This document shows, in pieces, positions 31,309 to 43,130 of a stretch of DNA of 64,000 nt (its first letter is position 1; every line of letters begins with the position of its first letter). The position numbers were made by a program, and so were the translations under genes. The DNA is from Desmodus rotundus. Taxonomy: Eukaryota > Chordata > Mammalia > Chiroptera > Phyllostomidae. The DNA lies in contig NC_071398.1 of NCBI RefSeq assembly GCF_022682495.2, positions 13,770,934 to 13,834,933 of the forward strand, given 5' to 3'. The notes below the pieces were generated by a model. It was not told the origin of the DNA and did not search any database. It saw nothing but the letters and a program-made list of their open reading frames with translations.

Positions 31309-32155
31309 TGAATTTGCATTAGTAACTTCTCTATGTTACCCGGCCTCCATCCCCAGTGCTATCTGGTCTGGTGCAGCGGGTTTCACCAGTTCTCAAAAAG
31401 GAAGAGAGAGAAAGGTAACATGATACTCAGGCTGTACATTGTTACATAAAAGTATACCAGTCATGAAAGTACTGTCTGGTAAATCCAACCCATTTTATTT
31501 CATATCTTGGGTTGTCTTAGCGAATCATTTTGCAAGCTTTACAAAATCTGGGACACTCTCACAGAGCAGATGCCTAGATCTGGGAGACCACGGTGACAAC
31601 TGCATCCTGGACTCCAGTGCTCACAGTGCTTACTGGAGCTCACCCAGTAAGCAGCAACCCACCATGCCCTCAACCACAGCCCACACCATGGAGCCTGCAG
31701 GGAACCACAAAGGAGGTGTGTTATTATCAGAGAAGTGTGGTTTCCAGCAGTCTAGCAGGGGCTGCCCCGTGAAGAGGAACCAAGTAGGGGGCAGGGTCTG
31801 TTGCTGGAGGTGCTTATACTCTGCAACACCAGTGGGCTCAGATGCTTCTCTTAATGCTGAGCCCGACATCCCATTAACCCACTTGCAGAGACTCAAGGGA
31901 TGCCTGGACAGGTGTTAAATTACCTCTCACCAACCCACAGGTGTGCGAGATGTGCTACAAAAGCACATGTCACATCTCTCAGAGCAGGAGGTCCTGCCAG
32001 GGATTTCCTCTCAGCACAGAGATCTGGAAACTGTATCACTTTGACTTAGAAATGACCTGGATCAGGGACCTGGCTTTCTAAGCATGACAGGATGATAAAA
32101 ATATTTTCTGACAGTGTATCCACAGGAGATAGAAGCCACTGAGGTGAGCTGTAGA
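31309..32155. other. Unassigned non-coding DNA
   Basis: A 159-codon plus frame (31439-31918) has no domain and no exon context. No repeat recognised. Confidence 0.45.
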
Positions 32156-32159
32156 GCTA

Positions 32160-32730
32160 GAAGAATGAATGTTATCCATTCTCCTATCCAATAGCCACTT
32201 ATCACCCGCAGTAACATGCCCAGGCTGGCACAGGGGCTGTGGGACAGTCAGAAGGCAGGAATGATTAGAACGAGAATCTGAAATAAATCACACCTACTCT
32301 CCAGGTGTCTAAGGCCTAGGTGAAAAGGACGGACATGTGAACATGAAAAAGTCAAGTCCAAAGCCATCCAATTATTTCCCACAAACCTACTGTAGGTGTC
32401 TGTCCTGGACCAGGCACTGTGCCCCTCTGGAAAATCAGAACGAGTCTGACACAGTGAGTGACACTTCAGAGCCTCATCCAGAGGAGCTGGACAATTAAGC
32501 AGCTCATAATAGAGGTGTGTCGAGAACCTGCGCAAGCACGGAGAAGGGAGCTGTAATTTATGCCTCGGCATGCCTGAGAATCATTTGAGTTCCGCCTTGT
32601 TGCATAAGCAGGATGGAGCCAGAGATGTAAAGCAAGGAAGGGCATTCCAGGCACAGGGAATGGCATGAGCAAAAGCAGGGAGGCTAGACAGCCCATGAGT
32701 GCTGTGGGGGAAAGATCAGAATAGTAGGCG
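32160..32730 (-). mobile_element. Ancient repeat pieces (unresolved)
   Basis: Pieces such as 'ccaggcactgtgcccctctg' (32411), and 'gcattccaggcacagggaat' 'ggcatgagcaaaagcaggga' (32642) match the same ancient class as at 19.09 and 24.2 kb; the order suggests more than one fragment. Orientation is uncertain. Confidence 0.45.
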
Positions 32731-33619
32731 AGCATGGGTCATGAAGGCCTAGTGCCTGGGCTTAGAACGTGAACTCCACCCAGAGAGGGAGGAGCACTGG
32801 GGAGTGAGAGGTCAGCCCCAGTATCAGCGTACAGTGAGAGGCAGAGAGACTCCTGTGGCCACCCAAGCGGGCAGGGGAGGCCTGGAGGAGGGCAGAGCCC
32901 CTGGTGAGGAAGGACAGGGCTCAGGGGCAGCTTCCCAGCAGCTGGAGTGGACGAATTCACCATCTGATTCCATGACAGAATGTTGATTCCCTGCAGAAAT
33001 CTCTCAGCACCTGTCCCCTGGGAACCTCATGAAAAGTGTTATGGCCTTTCTTTCCCTGCCTCCCAGGAAGCTCTGATTCCTTTCCTCCTGGACCCACAAG
33101 CTGAAGACCAAGGACCCTTAACCACACATCCTCTGGTTTCCCTATTTGCTTCTCCAACCAGAGAAAATATTCCTCATTGACCGGTCTGCCTTGTTCTTAC
33201 AAAAATCAGCCCGCCTTTTTCTTTACAACCTTAAGAACGACTATAAGCATATAAAAAAAAAAAAAACCAAACATGGTTTTCCAACAGGAGATTCAAAAGA
33301 AGTGGAAGATATGGCTCTTGCTATTGAAAATGAAGAAGGCGGGTTCCTGCTCACCCCACTGACGAGGAGCAAAGCTTTGGGATCGCACCAAACAACGGGG
33401 CAGAAGACATCCAGGCTCTGCCCATCTTCCTCAAGTGACTGGGGCTTAGGACTAATTTTCAGTATCATCAGTCTTTAATCTAACATCAGTTACATCGTGA
33501 CCTCATCAGATGACATTTGTCACTCATCATAGAAAGTGAAATGTCACTTGCAAAGTCCCCCAGTGTCTCCCTCCATTAGCCAGAGAGGGAAAGATGACCA
33601 GCGTGTGTCTTTCCCTCTT
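32731..33619. other. Unassigned non-coding DNA
   Basis: No gene. A run of A at about 33253-33266. Confidence 0.45.
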
Positions 33620-33621
33620 CC

Positions 33622-33710
33622 CAAAGATTCTTAGTCCAGGTTCCCCCAGAAGCAGATCCCAAGGCAAAGACTCACGTTCAAGAGGTGTCGTTGAGATACC
33701 GTGTGGCACA
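33622..33710 (+). repeat. Unnamed dispersed repeat, copy 1 of 3
   Basis: 'ccaggttcccccagaagcag' 'atcccaaggcaaagactcac' shares the gcccagaagcagaccctgag theme with 41165-41400 and 48970-49210. Confidence 0.5.
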
Positions 33711-34109
33711 CGTGGAAACGGAAGTCTAGAGCAGGGGACTCCACAGAGGTCTTACCCAGTATAATGGTTAATAGCCAGGTTGGGTTTTTTTACAGAAAAA
33801 ATCTCAATTGAAATAGGAGTACATGTTTTTCTGAGTTGGTTACACCCACAGGAGGATTCTGTTACATGTACACGCTAACTCACAGGTGCAAAAGAAATAA
33901 AGTATCTCTTTGTTGCAAGTTCCACCAAATTAAAGTAGTGACAAATGCCACAATACCAAACACTTCATTGTCCAAGAGACTGGAACAGAGAGGAGGCTAC
34001 TTGCTAGTCTTCCCGGGATGGCTCGGGGTCATCCAGAAGTCAAGCCCATGAGCTGCCCGTCTCCTCGCAGCCCCTGCCACCAATCAGTGCACGCAGACCA
34101 CATCCTGGG
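33711..34109. other. Unassigned non-coding DNA
   Basis: No feature recognised. Confidence 0.45.
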
Positions 34110-34265
34110 GCCTCAGTGCTTCCTTGCTCAACCCTCACCACAACCCTGGAAAGACATGAATGCTGTCTGCATTTTATAAACTATGACTCATCAGCTCATG
34201 GTAGAGCTGAGATGGGAAGCCAGACCCATGTGTTTAAGGTCTGCCCTTCCAAATACTCGACATTG
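34110..34265 (-). mobile_element. MIR SINE (antisense)
   Basis: 'cctcaccacaaccctggaaa' ... 'tgcattttataaactatgac' 'tcatcagctcatggtagagc' 'tgagatgggaagccagaccc' follows antisense MIR. Confidence 0.75.
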
Positions 34266-34309
34266 CTCCTTAAGAGGGAATGGTTCTGAGGTTAGCACCG
34301 CCTGCCCTC

Positions 34310-34370
34310 TTCGTTCCTTCACTCATTCCAGAATTGTTCATTGAGCATCTTCTTTGTGTGGGTCTCTAAC
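34310..34370 (+). mobile_element. Ancient mammal-wide repeat fragment
   Basis: 'ttccttcactcattccagaa' 'ttgttcattgagcatcttct' 'ttgtgtgggtc' is the attcattcaacaaatatttattgagcacctactatgtg motif, decayed. Confidence 0.5.
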
Positions 34371-35390
34371 AGGTGCTTCCTTTGAGGAGGTCAGCAGGCG
34401 GGAAATTGTGAAGGAGCTATTCTATAAAACTCCCAGGGCCCAGTGGACCGGAGCTGAACGTAGGTCCAGAGGGTCACCGAGGAGCAGTACGGTGGGTGCC
34501 ACGCAGGGCCGCCATTACTGCTCACGTGCCCGTCTTTCCCGCTTTGGGGCACAGCCAATCCACAGCATTTTTCATAAAATCTGGGAAGCACTGAGGCTGA
34601 TAGAAAACATCAGGTCAGCAAGTAGATGTGACCGGCCTGTGGCCTCACATCGCGTCAATGACAGAGCTGAGAAGGAAACTCAGGCCTGCTGCCACCCGGC
34701 CCAGTGCTCTCTGCGAGACCAGCAGCTGGGCCACCATGGGTGACTCTCAATGGCAACCTCATCACACCTTCATCCAGACGTACCGCCCAGGCACATCCCC
34801 GAGTCGCACCCCCCACACACACCCTGTCTGTCTGACCCACTGCCGCCCCCTCCTCTCCGGGCCTCCCAGGCGGCCTCGCCCAGCCTGTCCCTGACTGGGC
34901 TGGTGAGTAGGTCTCATCCTGCGCAGTGACCACCGGGAGAGCAGCTCCTGCCCATCAAGCACACACCGGGCCCAGGCCCCCCGAGCCGCCTGGCCAACAA
35001 TCTCACTTTGGGGAGCAAATAAGTCCCAGGCCTGTGAGAGACAGAGGGAGGGCACCTCATCCACAAGCAGCCACTCGGGAGACATGCCATTCTCCAGGAC
35101 TTTGCTGTGACAACTAAGGAATACACTTGGGCCCTTTGAACAAAAGCAGGTCTGTGACAGGCGGGAGGGATCCCCAGCTCTCTGGAAAGAGAGATCACCT
35201 GAGCTTAGTAGAGGTTCTCATAAAATGATAAAAACCCTTCAACACCCAGTTGATGGGGGTAGAGGGGGAGAATTCACGGGAAGGGAGGGGCAGAGAAAGA
35301 CAGGGCAAGGCAGGGCGGGAAGAGAACAGAAGAGAGTTTTGCTCAAGATCTATTGATTTTTTTTAATCATACAGAAAAAATGATTTTTTA
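34371..35390. other. Unassigned non-coding DNA
   Basis: GC-rich at 34680-35000 with several overlapping frames on both strands and no domain. 35220-35340 may already be decayed LINE 3' region (purine-rich). Confidence 0.45.
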
Positions 35391-35394
35391 AAAT

Positions 35395-35575
35395 TATTTC
35401 TGGCATAGATGGAGAGCAGGATGACAGCTAGTGGAAGGGGATTTGAGGGGGTGGAGGGATTGAGCTAAAAGGAAAAAGAGCTCATGGACATGAGAACAGT
35501 GAGGTGATGGCCCGCGGGGAAGGGAGTGTAGGGGACTAAACAGCAATGGAAAAAAAATACAGTAAGAATTAAATG
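35395..35575 (+). mobile_element. Bat L1 3' end (sense)
   Basis: 'gatggagagcaggatgacag' 'ctagtggaaggggatttgag' 'ggggtggagggattgagcta' ... 'gtgtaggggactaaacagca' 'atggaaaaaaaatacagtaa' 'gaattaaat' is the bat L1 3' UTR and tail. The upstream limit is uncertain. Confidence 0.75.
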
Positions 35576-35864
35576 AAAAATATACTAAAAATAATTTTTT
35601 TTTTGGAATTTAAATGCTATGCACCAATTATAGCTTTCGCCTTTGACACTAACCAGGGGGCTGGAAGCTTGGAGGAGTTCCAGGTTTATTACACCCCAGA
35701 CTTGCTGCAGCAGGGTATGTAGGAGGTGGAAACTCGGTAAACTTGAATGACTCTTGGCAGAGAGGCAGTACTGGGTGGTGAGCTGGGCATACTATGCAGG
35801 TGACAGGAAGGACCCGGCCTCAAGGATTCAGTCTGTTTGTTAATCCAATGTTGGTCTTCCCCAG

Positions 35865-35893
35865 TGGGGCCGGGGGTGGGGGGGGGGGGAGGG
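35865..35893. repeat. Poly-G tract
   Basis: gtggggccgggggtgggggg and following G run; potentially quadruplex-forming. Confidence 0.85.
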
Positions 35894-36114
35894 AATAAAA
35901 GACTGAGAAAAGATGGTGGGAGGGCTTTGGCAGCCAGGACAGAGAATTTGAACTCACCCTGTTAAACAAAGGCAGGAATGACTGTTTAACCAAGGGAGTG
36001 CCATGAGCAGAGCTGTGTTTTAGTGAGATTATAAGGTAGAGCATGGTACAGGGGCACGTCCGTCCTGGATACGAACACGGATGCTGAGGTCCCACCAGCA
36101 AGAACCTGAATTTA

Positions 36115-36235
36115 GCTCCTCCTCCTGACAGTGGCGGGACTCTGGGCGAGTTAATTAACCTCTCTAGACCTTTGTTTCTCATAAGTAAAGTGAGCACATC
36201 GATGCTATACCTATTTCAATGGCTTGAACAGTCTA
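36115..36235 (+). mobile_element. MIR SINE (sense)
   Basis: 'ggactctgggcgagttaatt' 'aacctctctagacctttgtt' 'tctcataagtaaagtgagca' is a good MIR core match. Confidence 0.8.
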
Positions 36236-36409
36236 TTTACAGGCCTTGTCACGTATATAAATAGGTCTTCAATACATGGTTCCTATAGTTTTCTGTATTT
36301 TCTTCCTGTTGTAAGTGTGCAGACAGAAACTGGAGGAGCTTCTGAGCCTGTGTTACTCACACTTCTTCTGAGAGCCACTCACCTCCCTGCCGTTCTGCCC
36401 TGTACTCTG

Positions 36410-36830
36410 AATAGGAGCTGTTGTCTTCACAACCGTACCTCTCTAGCCATAGTGATTGGTCCAGGACTTGGACATGTGACCCAAGTCTGACCAATCAGAG
36501 TCCTTTCCCCAGAGAAGGTGAACTGATGCTGGAGAGATCCTCCTTTCCTCTTGCTGGTGAAGTTTGGAGATGTGAGTGTGGGAGCTGCAGGTGACTGTGC
36601 ATGTGTGGAGGGAATTCACGAGGAGAGAGGAAGGCTGAAGACAGAGATGAGTCCTGGGGGCATCTGAAGACCCATTTCCCATTCCTGGGCTCCGTGAACT
36701 TGCCCTGGTGTTGTTTCACCTTGTGCTTTAATTCTCTGAGCTGCCCTAATGGCCTCCCAGTAAATTCTATTTTTTTGCTTAAGCCAGTTCAGGTTTGGTG
36801 TCTGTGATTTGCTACCAAGTCCCTTGATTT
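36410..36830 (+). mobile_element. LTR-like ancient repeat, family unresolved
   Basis: 'gattggtccaggacttggac' 'atgtgacccaagtctgacca' 'atcagagtcctttccccaga' and the end 'ttttttgcttaagccagttc' 'aggtttggtgtctgtgattt' 'gctaccaag' match a common mammalian repeat. It has CCAAT boxes and a near-AATAAA signal (agtaaattc), consistent with an LTR, but I cannot name it. A short piece of the same 3' end lies at 54065-54135. Confidence 0.55.
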
Positions 36831-38059
36831 AATCGACTGATCTTAGCTTTGGCACATCCCATTAGAGCCCTGTAATTACCCATATTTCCCCAATCCACCT
36901 TCAACAAATATTTTGTTTCTTTATGACTTGAGGTACATTAATCTCTAAAGATTAAAACATGTAAAAATTAAATCATTTCATTGTACACTTAATGAACCAA
37001 CTTTATTAAACACTAAAATAATATAAAATTAGCTCTGTCCCAGGGTATCTGGGAGACGTTGTCAGAACCCCCATCTTCCTGGTTGGTCAGCCCACTCGAG
37101 TGCAATAAATCTCCAAAGGTTGATAAACATCGAATATTCTTCACTTATATTTATCATCCTTTCAAAATTGATGTTTCCCATTGGACGTTTAATCACAGAC
37201 TGCTTTGTTAAGCACTTGCCCTGTTCAGAGAAGTACATCCGAAATTGATTCTCTGGTGGAATGAGGTAGGGTATGGAGCACAAATTCAGCTACAGGCACT
37301 GGGACTTCTCTCCTTTTGCCTTTGAGATTCGGACACTGCATTCCCCAGAGTGAGAGATAAGGGCCTTAAGACAGAAAACCAATTGGGTGGCTGGAATCCA
37401 ATTAACGACCACGTCCCAGGGCAAAGAGCCCATCCAAAGGGGCCCAGCCTCCCATCTCTCAGCACCTCCCAGACACGGCAGCCCACCCAGGTCAGATCCG
37501 AGAAGGCTGGTTCTTTGTTCCCAACAACTGTGAGGCTGACAGGTGAAAAAGTTTCACCGGGGCAGAGGAAATGAAATTGAATCCAAGTTGCAGGTTATTT
37601 GTCTTCCCTGTGACCCGCAGCAGTCTCGAGTGATAGCCCAAGTGACAATGCTCAGCTCACATCTGTGAGTCAATTACTGGCTGCCTGCGTTTAAAAACCG
37701 TTCAGATGTGTTAGGTTTAAAACGGCTCAAACGTATCGAACAGAGAGGAAAAGGAAGAGGGAACCAAGCCCCTTTAGGGATTTTGTTTGAATCGACAAAA
37801 AGGCTGGATTGAAACCTGCAGAGTATTTATAAAGAAGCTGTGAAATCTTTTATTCATTTGAACGGGGCTGGAAAAGAGACACAGGAAGTGAGGCAGGAGA
37901 GACTGAGCTGAAGCATGGAGAAGAAAGAGGAGCGGTGAGAGACCACTTTGTAATGTGGGATAAAATGAACTTTCCCTAAAAATGGGGGGAGGTTCACCAT
38001 TACCAGTAACTAGCAACAGGAGCAGAAGACATGGGTAAGAGCCCTCCTCCACCATTTGC
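36831..38059. other. Unassigned non-coding DNA
   Basis: No gene. 37560-37770 is repeat-free with homeodomain-like motifs (gtcaattactggctgcctgc) and may be a conserved element; conservation is untestable here. Confidence 0.4.
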
Positions 38060-38200
38060 TACTTCTAGAAAAAGTCACTTCCACACTAGGCACCTCGGTC
38101 TCCTGAACTGTAAAATGGAAATAAACTCCAGACATGAGGTTTTCTGAGGATGCAGATACTGTAACACATGGGGAAGTCCTTTAGGAGCTGTGGGGAGCCA
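38060..38200 (+). mobile_element. MIR SINE (sense)
   Basis: 'aaaagtcacttccacactag' 'gcacctcggtctcctgaact' 'gtaaaatggaaataaactcc' matches the MIR core. Confidence 0.7.
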
Positions 38201-38333
38201 CGCAGATGCTACTTATACTTAGCAGTGGTTTAATTTAAGCTGCAGTGTGTACCACATATGCAGTGGAAATCCTGACAAAGAGGGGCAAAATTCAGATGAG
38301 AACAGCCGAGGCTGAGAAAGATACGGTCCAGGC

Positions 38334-38366
38334 AAAAAAAAAAAAAAAAAAAAAGAAAGAAAGAAA
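38334..38366. repeat. Poly-A / (GAAA)n tract
   Basis: A run of 21 A followed by gaaagaaagaaa. No retrogene body was recognised upstream of it. Confidence 0.95.
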
Positions 38367-38626
38367 TTTTGTTAGAGAATCATGTGAAAGGTCTAAGGCA
38401 GTTAATTCTGTGCCAAGTTCTAAGGCCCACAGGTCCACAAGCCTGCCTTAGCTGACTAAGGTGAAGCGGCTTCTATGAACTGATCACCTATGACTGATTT
38501 CTCAATTTTAAAGCAAGTGCTAATTATGCTAGGAGATCTCAGAGGCTAGAGCCAGTCCGAGTTATCCAGTTAGCCATGCCTAATTGTTTGTTCTTCTGCT
38601 TCTTGTGCATATCTTAACTAGTGACA

Positions 38627-38640
38627 CTGCCTCCTAGTGG
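38627..38640 (-). promoter_or_regulatory. Possible CTCF-type motif
   Basis: ctgcctcctagtgg matches the reverse of the CTCF core CCASYAGRKGGCRS with one mismatch. A single 14-mer has limited meaning. Confidence 0.25.
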
Positions 38641-38679
38641 CACATCCTTGAATTGCAGGTATAATATCAATCAGAATGA

Positions 38680-38852
38680 GAGGTGCTTCTTAATCTTGGC
38701 TGCGTATTAGAATCACCTGGGGATCTTAAACAGTACTGATGCCTGAAGCCCACCTCCAGAGATTATAATTCAATTGCCCTTGTTGCATCCTGAGCATTGA
38801 TGTTTAAAAGCTTCCCTGAGTGTTTCTGCCATACAGCCAAGAACAACTACCC
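38680..38852 (+). mobile_element. MER20 hAT-Charlie element
   Basis: 'ttaatcttggctgcgtatta' 'gaatcacctggggatcttaa' ... 'attataattcaattgccctt' ... 'catacagccaagaacaacta' follows MER20 from end to end, including both inverted ends (cttaatcttggctg / cagccaagaacaac). Confidence 0.9.
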
Positions 38853-39064
38853 TGGAGGTCAGCAAACTTTTTCCATACAGGGCTAGATAGAAAACTCTTT
38901 TAGGTTTGGGGGGACATACGGACTCTGTCACAATTACTCAAATCTGCCTTTGTCATGTAAAAGTACCATAGACAATATATAAACCAATGGGCATGGCTGT
39001 GTTCCAATAAAACTTTACTTACCAAAAATAATTAGCAGGCCACAATTTACCAACACCTGCTCCA
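38853..39064 (+). mobile_element. Ancient hAT-Charlie-type MER element, near full length
   Basis: 'ggtcagcaaactttttccat' 'acagggctagatag' ... 'tgggcatggctgtgttccaa' 'taaaactttacttaccaaaa' ... 'ggccacaatttaccaacacc' 'tgctcc'. It abuts MER20 directly and is a better copy of the relic at 2534-2650. No coding capacity. Confidence 0.85.
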
Positions 39065-39539
39065 GAAAGTCTTAAAGTGAGATCTGAAGACCGGAAGCAT
39101 GGCCAGTACCTGGGAGTTTGCCGAAGTGCAGAACCTCAAGCCTCAACAGCGCCCCCCAGGTGACGTGTAGGGACATGCAAGTGTGCCAGGCACTGCCCCA
39201 GAGGGTACGCCTCGTGGCTCCAGCTCTGCCAGCACTGCTGAGCCAAAGTGGACAGTTCCCATCACTGTCAGCATCTCCGGTGCCTGTCATCTCTATCCAA
39301 CTGGCCGTCTCCCAGCTGCCACATTTCTGTAGCATCTTCTCCTCAGCAACTCAGGCAATCTGGGCAGCTGTCTGTGTTTGACTGCGGTGTTTCCAAAGGG
39401 TCAGTGCAGCCACACAAGCAGTTTCTACTTTTCCTACTAACATGCAGGGAGCACGTGGCTGTGGAGCCTGATTGGGTGATATACCCCCCCTACCCCTGCT
39501 CTGAGGAGCTATCCATTCAATCTCGTCAGCTGTCACGAA
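39065..39539. other. Unassigned non-coding DNA
   Basis: No gene. A 122-codon frame at 39248-39616 enters the L2 relic and has no domain. Confidence 0.45.
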
Positions 39540-39900
39540 GTTCCCCAAATGCACCATGCTCCTTCAAGTCTTTGTGCCTTCTATTTGGGGTGGTGCTTGC
39601 TAGGAAAGTCTTGTGAGTCACCTTGCCACCAGGCAGATTTATCCCACCTGAAAAAAAAACTGACCTGTGGGAGACCTTCTGCCCCGCCCCCACCCAGATT
39701 TAATTACTCCTTCCCTGCTAGCAGCAGGCCCTGCAAGGCCTTTGTTCTCACCCTCAGCCAACTGATGGCGACAACAACAGGCGTGCCAGTCCATCTCCTC
39801 TGTGCTTGTGAGCCCCTTTCAGCCAGCTCCACGCATCTCTCCCTTCTACAGCCCTGTGCCTAGCACTGGGCTTCAATACACGAAACGCTTCATAAACTGC
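39540..39900 (+). mobile_element. L2 LINE 3' region (sense)
   Basis: 'gcaccatgctccttcaagtc' 'tttgtgccttctatttgggg' ... 'cttctacagccctgtgccta' 'gcactgggcttcaatacacg' is the L2 order (caccatgctctttcatgcctctgtgcctttgcacatg..cccagcgcctagcacagtgcctgg). Confidence 0.6.
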
Positions 39901-40239
39901 CATTGGTTTTCATTTAATTGACCTAAAAGTGAGTTTACATTTCTTTTGTCACTGCCATGCTAACCTAATCACCATGGACCCCTTTTACGGTGAGTACTTA
40001 ACAACAGCCCACAAGGTTGTTGCTCGCTAGGTCAAACCTCTGGAAATCCTGCCTCGGAAGACGACAGCCCGGGCACAGGTCACAGCCGAGCTTGTGACTG
40101 GCCCTGGAGTTTGAATTCTGGCTCTGCCCTGTGCCCAGCAGTCCAGAGGAGGTGGGAGAGGGTCTGGAAGGGCAAACTTGGTTTCTGTTAGCCTGAGCCA
40201 TCTTTTCTGAAAGATGGCCTCAGGACTGTCTCAGGGATG

Positions 40240-40385
40240 CTGTAAATTCCCATCCAACAGAGGAGGAAACTGGCTTTCTGGGTTAGGGATTTGCCACCGA
40301 CTTAGTGACATAGCTGGGGCCAGAATCCAAGTCTCCCAGCATTGGTCCAACTGGACAGCAAGGCAGATTCCCTTACAAAGAATTT
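40240..40385 (-). mobile_element. MIR SINE (antisense)
   Basis: 'cagaggaggaaactggcttt' ... 'acatagctggggccagaatc' 'caagtctcccagcattggtc' follows antisense MIR. Confidence 0.7.
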
Positions 40386-41160
40386 CTTAGGAGGTCGGCA
40401 TCTGTCACTAAGTCCCCTTGGCCACCTGGCACACTAGAACTGGGTGGGAGGGTTGAGAGAGAAGATACCGGTTTTTATCCTCGGGAGAAATTCACAGCTA
40501 GATCCAGAGCCCCGGGGTGGTCAGCAATGAGATGTGTTTCCCTGACACACTCGAGTCCAGAGTTCTGTTGATCAGAGGTCGGTCCAAAATGCTCATCTGT
40601 CTCATCCCTCTGCCTGTTCGGAGCTAATAGTCTGACAAGGCTTCCACTTAAGGATCCTGCCATTTGAACAGGGCAATCCAGCCTGGGTAGAGTCTTGGCA
40701 GCAAATATGGCACCAGGGCCCATCCTCCTGACTCCCCAGCCCGTTGTCTCTCTGGCCATTGCTCTGGGAAGCCCCACCTTCCCATGTGACAGTCAAGATT
40801 TGTCACCAGCCCATGAACTCCCAGGTGCAATTCTGCACGTGCGTGCGAGGCAGAGTCTCAGCTAGTTACTCCATCGCAGCCTGTCATGAAACTGCTCAAG
40901 GAGGGTGAGGAAGGAGCCAGCCAGCGCTCTGTCTGCCTCTGGCACCACCTGCCCCGGGCTTAGCCAAAAATGAGGAGGCCACACTAACCCATGCAGCCTC
41001 TCTGGGCTTCAGTTGCCGTGTTTCTAAAAGGAGCCCAGACTTGAGAGCAGTAACAGCTGATACTGGTTTGCACTTGCTGTGCGCTCGGTGCTTCATACAG
41101 TTGACCTTACCTGATCTTGACAATGAAGCCATCCTACCAAAGGGAAACCCTGAGTGCATT
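40386..41160. other. Unassigned non-coding DNA
   Basis: No gene. 41035-41135 may be a diverged antisense MIR ('tgctgtgcgctcggtgcttc' 'atacagttgaccttacctga'). Confidence 0.4.
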
Positions 41161-41164
41161 AGGT

Positions 41165-41400
41165 TGGGGTTGCCCCAGGAGCAGAGCCTGAGGCCAAAAC
41201 TGAAGGGCACAGAGTCGATTTGGGAGGTGATCCTAGGACATATCAGCAGGAAGGTAGGGAAGTGACACAGGAAGGGGACCCAGGTGGCAAAGAGTGTGCT
41301 GTTAAGGCAGCACATATAGTGCACCCTGGATTGATCCAGTGGAGAATCCCCGGGGGAGCAGGCAAACCTCCCTTTGCTAAATAATCCCAACTGAGGGACG
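41165..41400 (+). repeat. Unnamed dispersed repeat, copy 2 of 3
   Basis: 'gccccaggagcagagcctga' 'ggccaaaactgaagggcaca' 'gagtcgatttgggaggtgat' 'cctaggacatatcagcagga' 'aggtagggaagtgacacagg' is a recognisable widespread mammalian pattern whose family name I cannot give. Confidence 0.55.
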
Positions 41401-41975
41401 AGGGAGCTTCTGTGGTTACATTAGATTGAATCATATAAACTCGTTATACTCTGGTTTCTCTTCAGATCATATAAATCTCTCGCCTTTTAAAATCACCACT
41501 ATTCAACCACTTTTGACCTACAGAACAAAACATTAATTCCAAGAGTTGTTGGTTGAGAGCTGCTGGGTTGGGGAAAAGACATGTTAATTTCATGGCATTT
41601 CTGCCCTAGCCTAAAACAACAGAGCAGCCTTCCAAAGTCCCGGGGAGAAGCCCTTGGGCACAGAGATGCAGACACCTGGCAGTGGGGAAGGGAGGCTCTG
41701 AACAGTCCTGGAGGGCTCTGCCTGTGGCCCTGCCAGCACGGGGCCGCACTGACCAGGAGGAGTGGGACCCACATGGGATCCCAACCCAGGCTATCTGTCT
41801 CTGGAGCTCACGGATAGAACCCACACGCTGCCTCCACTCGATTTCTAGGGCTTCTCATTTCCTCGAATTATTACATAGTCCTACACCTCTAAGATGCTAG
41901 GTATTAGTCTACAACTTGAAGGTGAAAAGTGTCAGACAGCAGGGCAAGACCGCCAATGAGCCAAGGCAAGATATT
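41401..41975. other. Unassigned non-coding DNA
   Basis: No feature recognised. Confidence 0.4.
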
Positions 41976-42110
41976 CATTGGTCAATTCTACAGGCATTTG
42001 TCAGGTACACACAACGTTCCAGACTTGCCATTGGGCTCAAAGGATACATGGTGGGAAATACAGCCTGAGCAAAAGGATCGGTACTAACCCAGATAGTGGG
42101 ATGGGGCTGG
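41976..42110 (+). mobile_element. Ancient mammal-wide repeat fragment
   Basis: 'ggtcaattctacaggcattt' 'gtcaggtacacacaacgttc' 'cagacttgccattgggctca' 'aaggatacatggtgggaaat' echoes tattgagcacctactatgtgccaggcac..ggggatacagtggtgaac. Confidence 0.5.
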
Positions 42111-42434
42111 GGCAGGGCCAGCGCTGGTGCTGGAGGCCAGAGGTGGCCACGGGGCCTTTGGAGGGCAGGGGCCAGAGACAGCGCCTGAGCTGGAGATGGA
42201 GTGGAGCCAGGCTGGCGGCCACACTCCTCCCCACCCCAGAGAGCCATTCCAAGGGCACGGCCAATGCACTCACAGAACAGGTGATTTACAGAGTCGCTCA
42301 AGACCCTGATTCTTTAAATGTTGTCCATGAACATGTGTTTCAAACTTTTAGGCATGAGTTATGACATACCACCCTGAAAATTCCATTAACTCAGCAAGAC
42401 ATTGGGCACAAATCAAAGGTATTCACAGCTTAGA

Positions 42435-42515
42435 GGGGCACCGGAGACCATGCGCAGAGAGGAAGCGACTCGCCCAAGGTCACGCTGCAGACGACAGGGT
42501 TGGCTGAGACAGATC
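42435..42515 (-). mobile_element. MIR SINE fragment (antisense)
   Basis: 'gcagagaggaagcgactcgc' 'ccaaggtcacgctgcagacg' 'acagggttggctgag' is the antisense MIR core. Confidence 0.7.
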
Positions 42516-42849
42516 AGGAATCCGTAACTTTTGCCTTCGCTGGCACGTGCTGGCAGACAGAACACCTGCCTTTCCGACTGGTGCCCTTCATCTCCATCAT
42601 CAGAATAGAGAAAAACCCTGAGGAGGGCATCAGAGCCTCGGAGATGCAGACTCGGAGCTCCCCCAACACGGGCCTCCATGTCTGACCCCGTGGCGGTCAC
42701 AGGCCCCACGAGAATGAAATGAGATCATGTCTGAAGACCTTAGTTAGTAAATGGTACATGGTCCTGCCAAAGCAAGGGATTATTAATAATCTTCACTATT
42801 CATTATTATGGGCTATTATTGTTTGTTCTGCCTGGGATGATACCTAACT

Positions 42850-43130
42850 GGGTTCCTGTTTTTTAAAACATGTTTTTGTTAAACTTATAAAGTATAATTT
42901 TAAAATCCAAACACTATCAACAATGAGAAGTCTCCTCAAAGCAACTCCTGTTCATATAACTATGTCCTATGGACCCTTCTAGAAGATGTTTTCCATTGTT
43001 CTGTACTTTGCTTTTTTATTTTATTTTTTTCATGTAACAGTAGACCTTGGGCAGGGTTACACAGCAGTACGTGTAGATTTAACTCATTCTTTTTCTAAGG
43101 AAAAAAGAGTGTTCCATTAAAAAAAAAAAG
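42850..43130 (-). mobile_element. Decayed LINE-like remnant
   Basis: 'attttaaaatccaaacacta' ... 'tctgtactttgcttttttat' ... 'tcatgtaacagtagaccttg' ... 'gtgtagatttaactcattct' fits an old LINE segment (ttgctttttttacttaacaatatatcttggagatc..cctcattctttt). Confidence 0.5.

Noticed and set aside
31439..31918. 159-codon plus frame
   Set aside because: No domain and no exon signals; composition looks random.
38334..38366. Poly-A run as the tail of a processed pseudogene
   Set aside because: No gene-like body or target-site duplication was recognised upstream.
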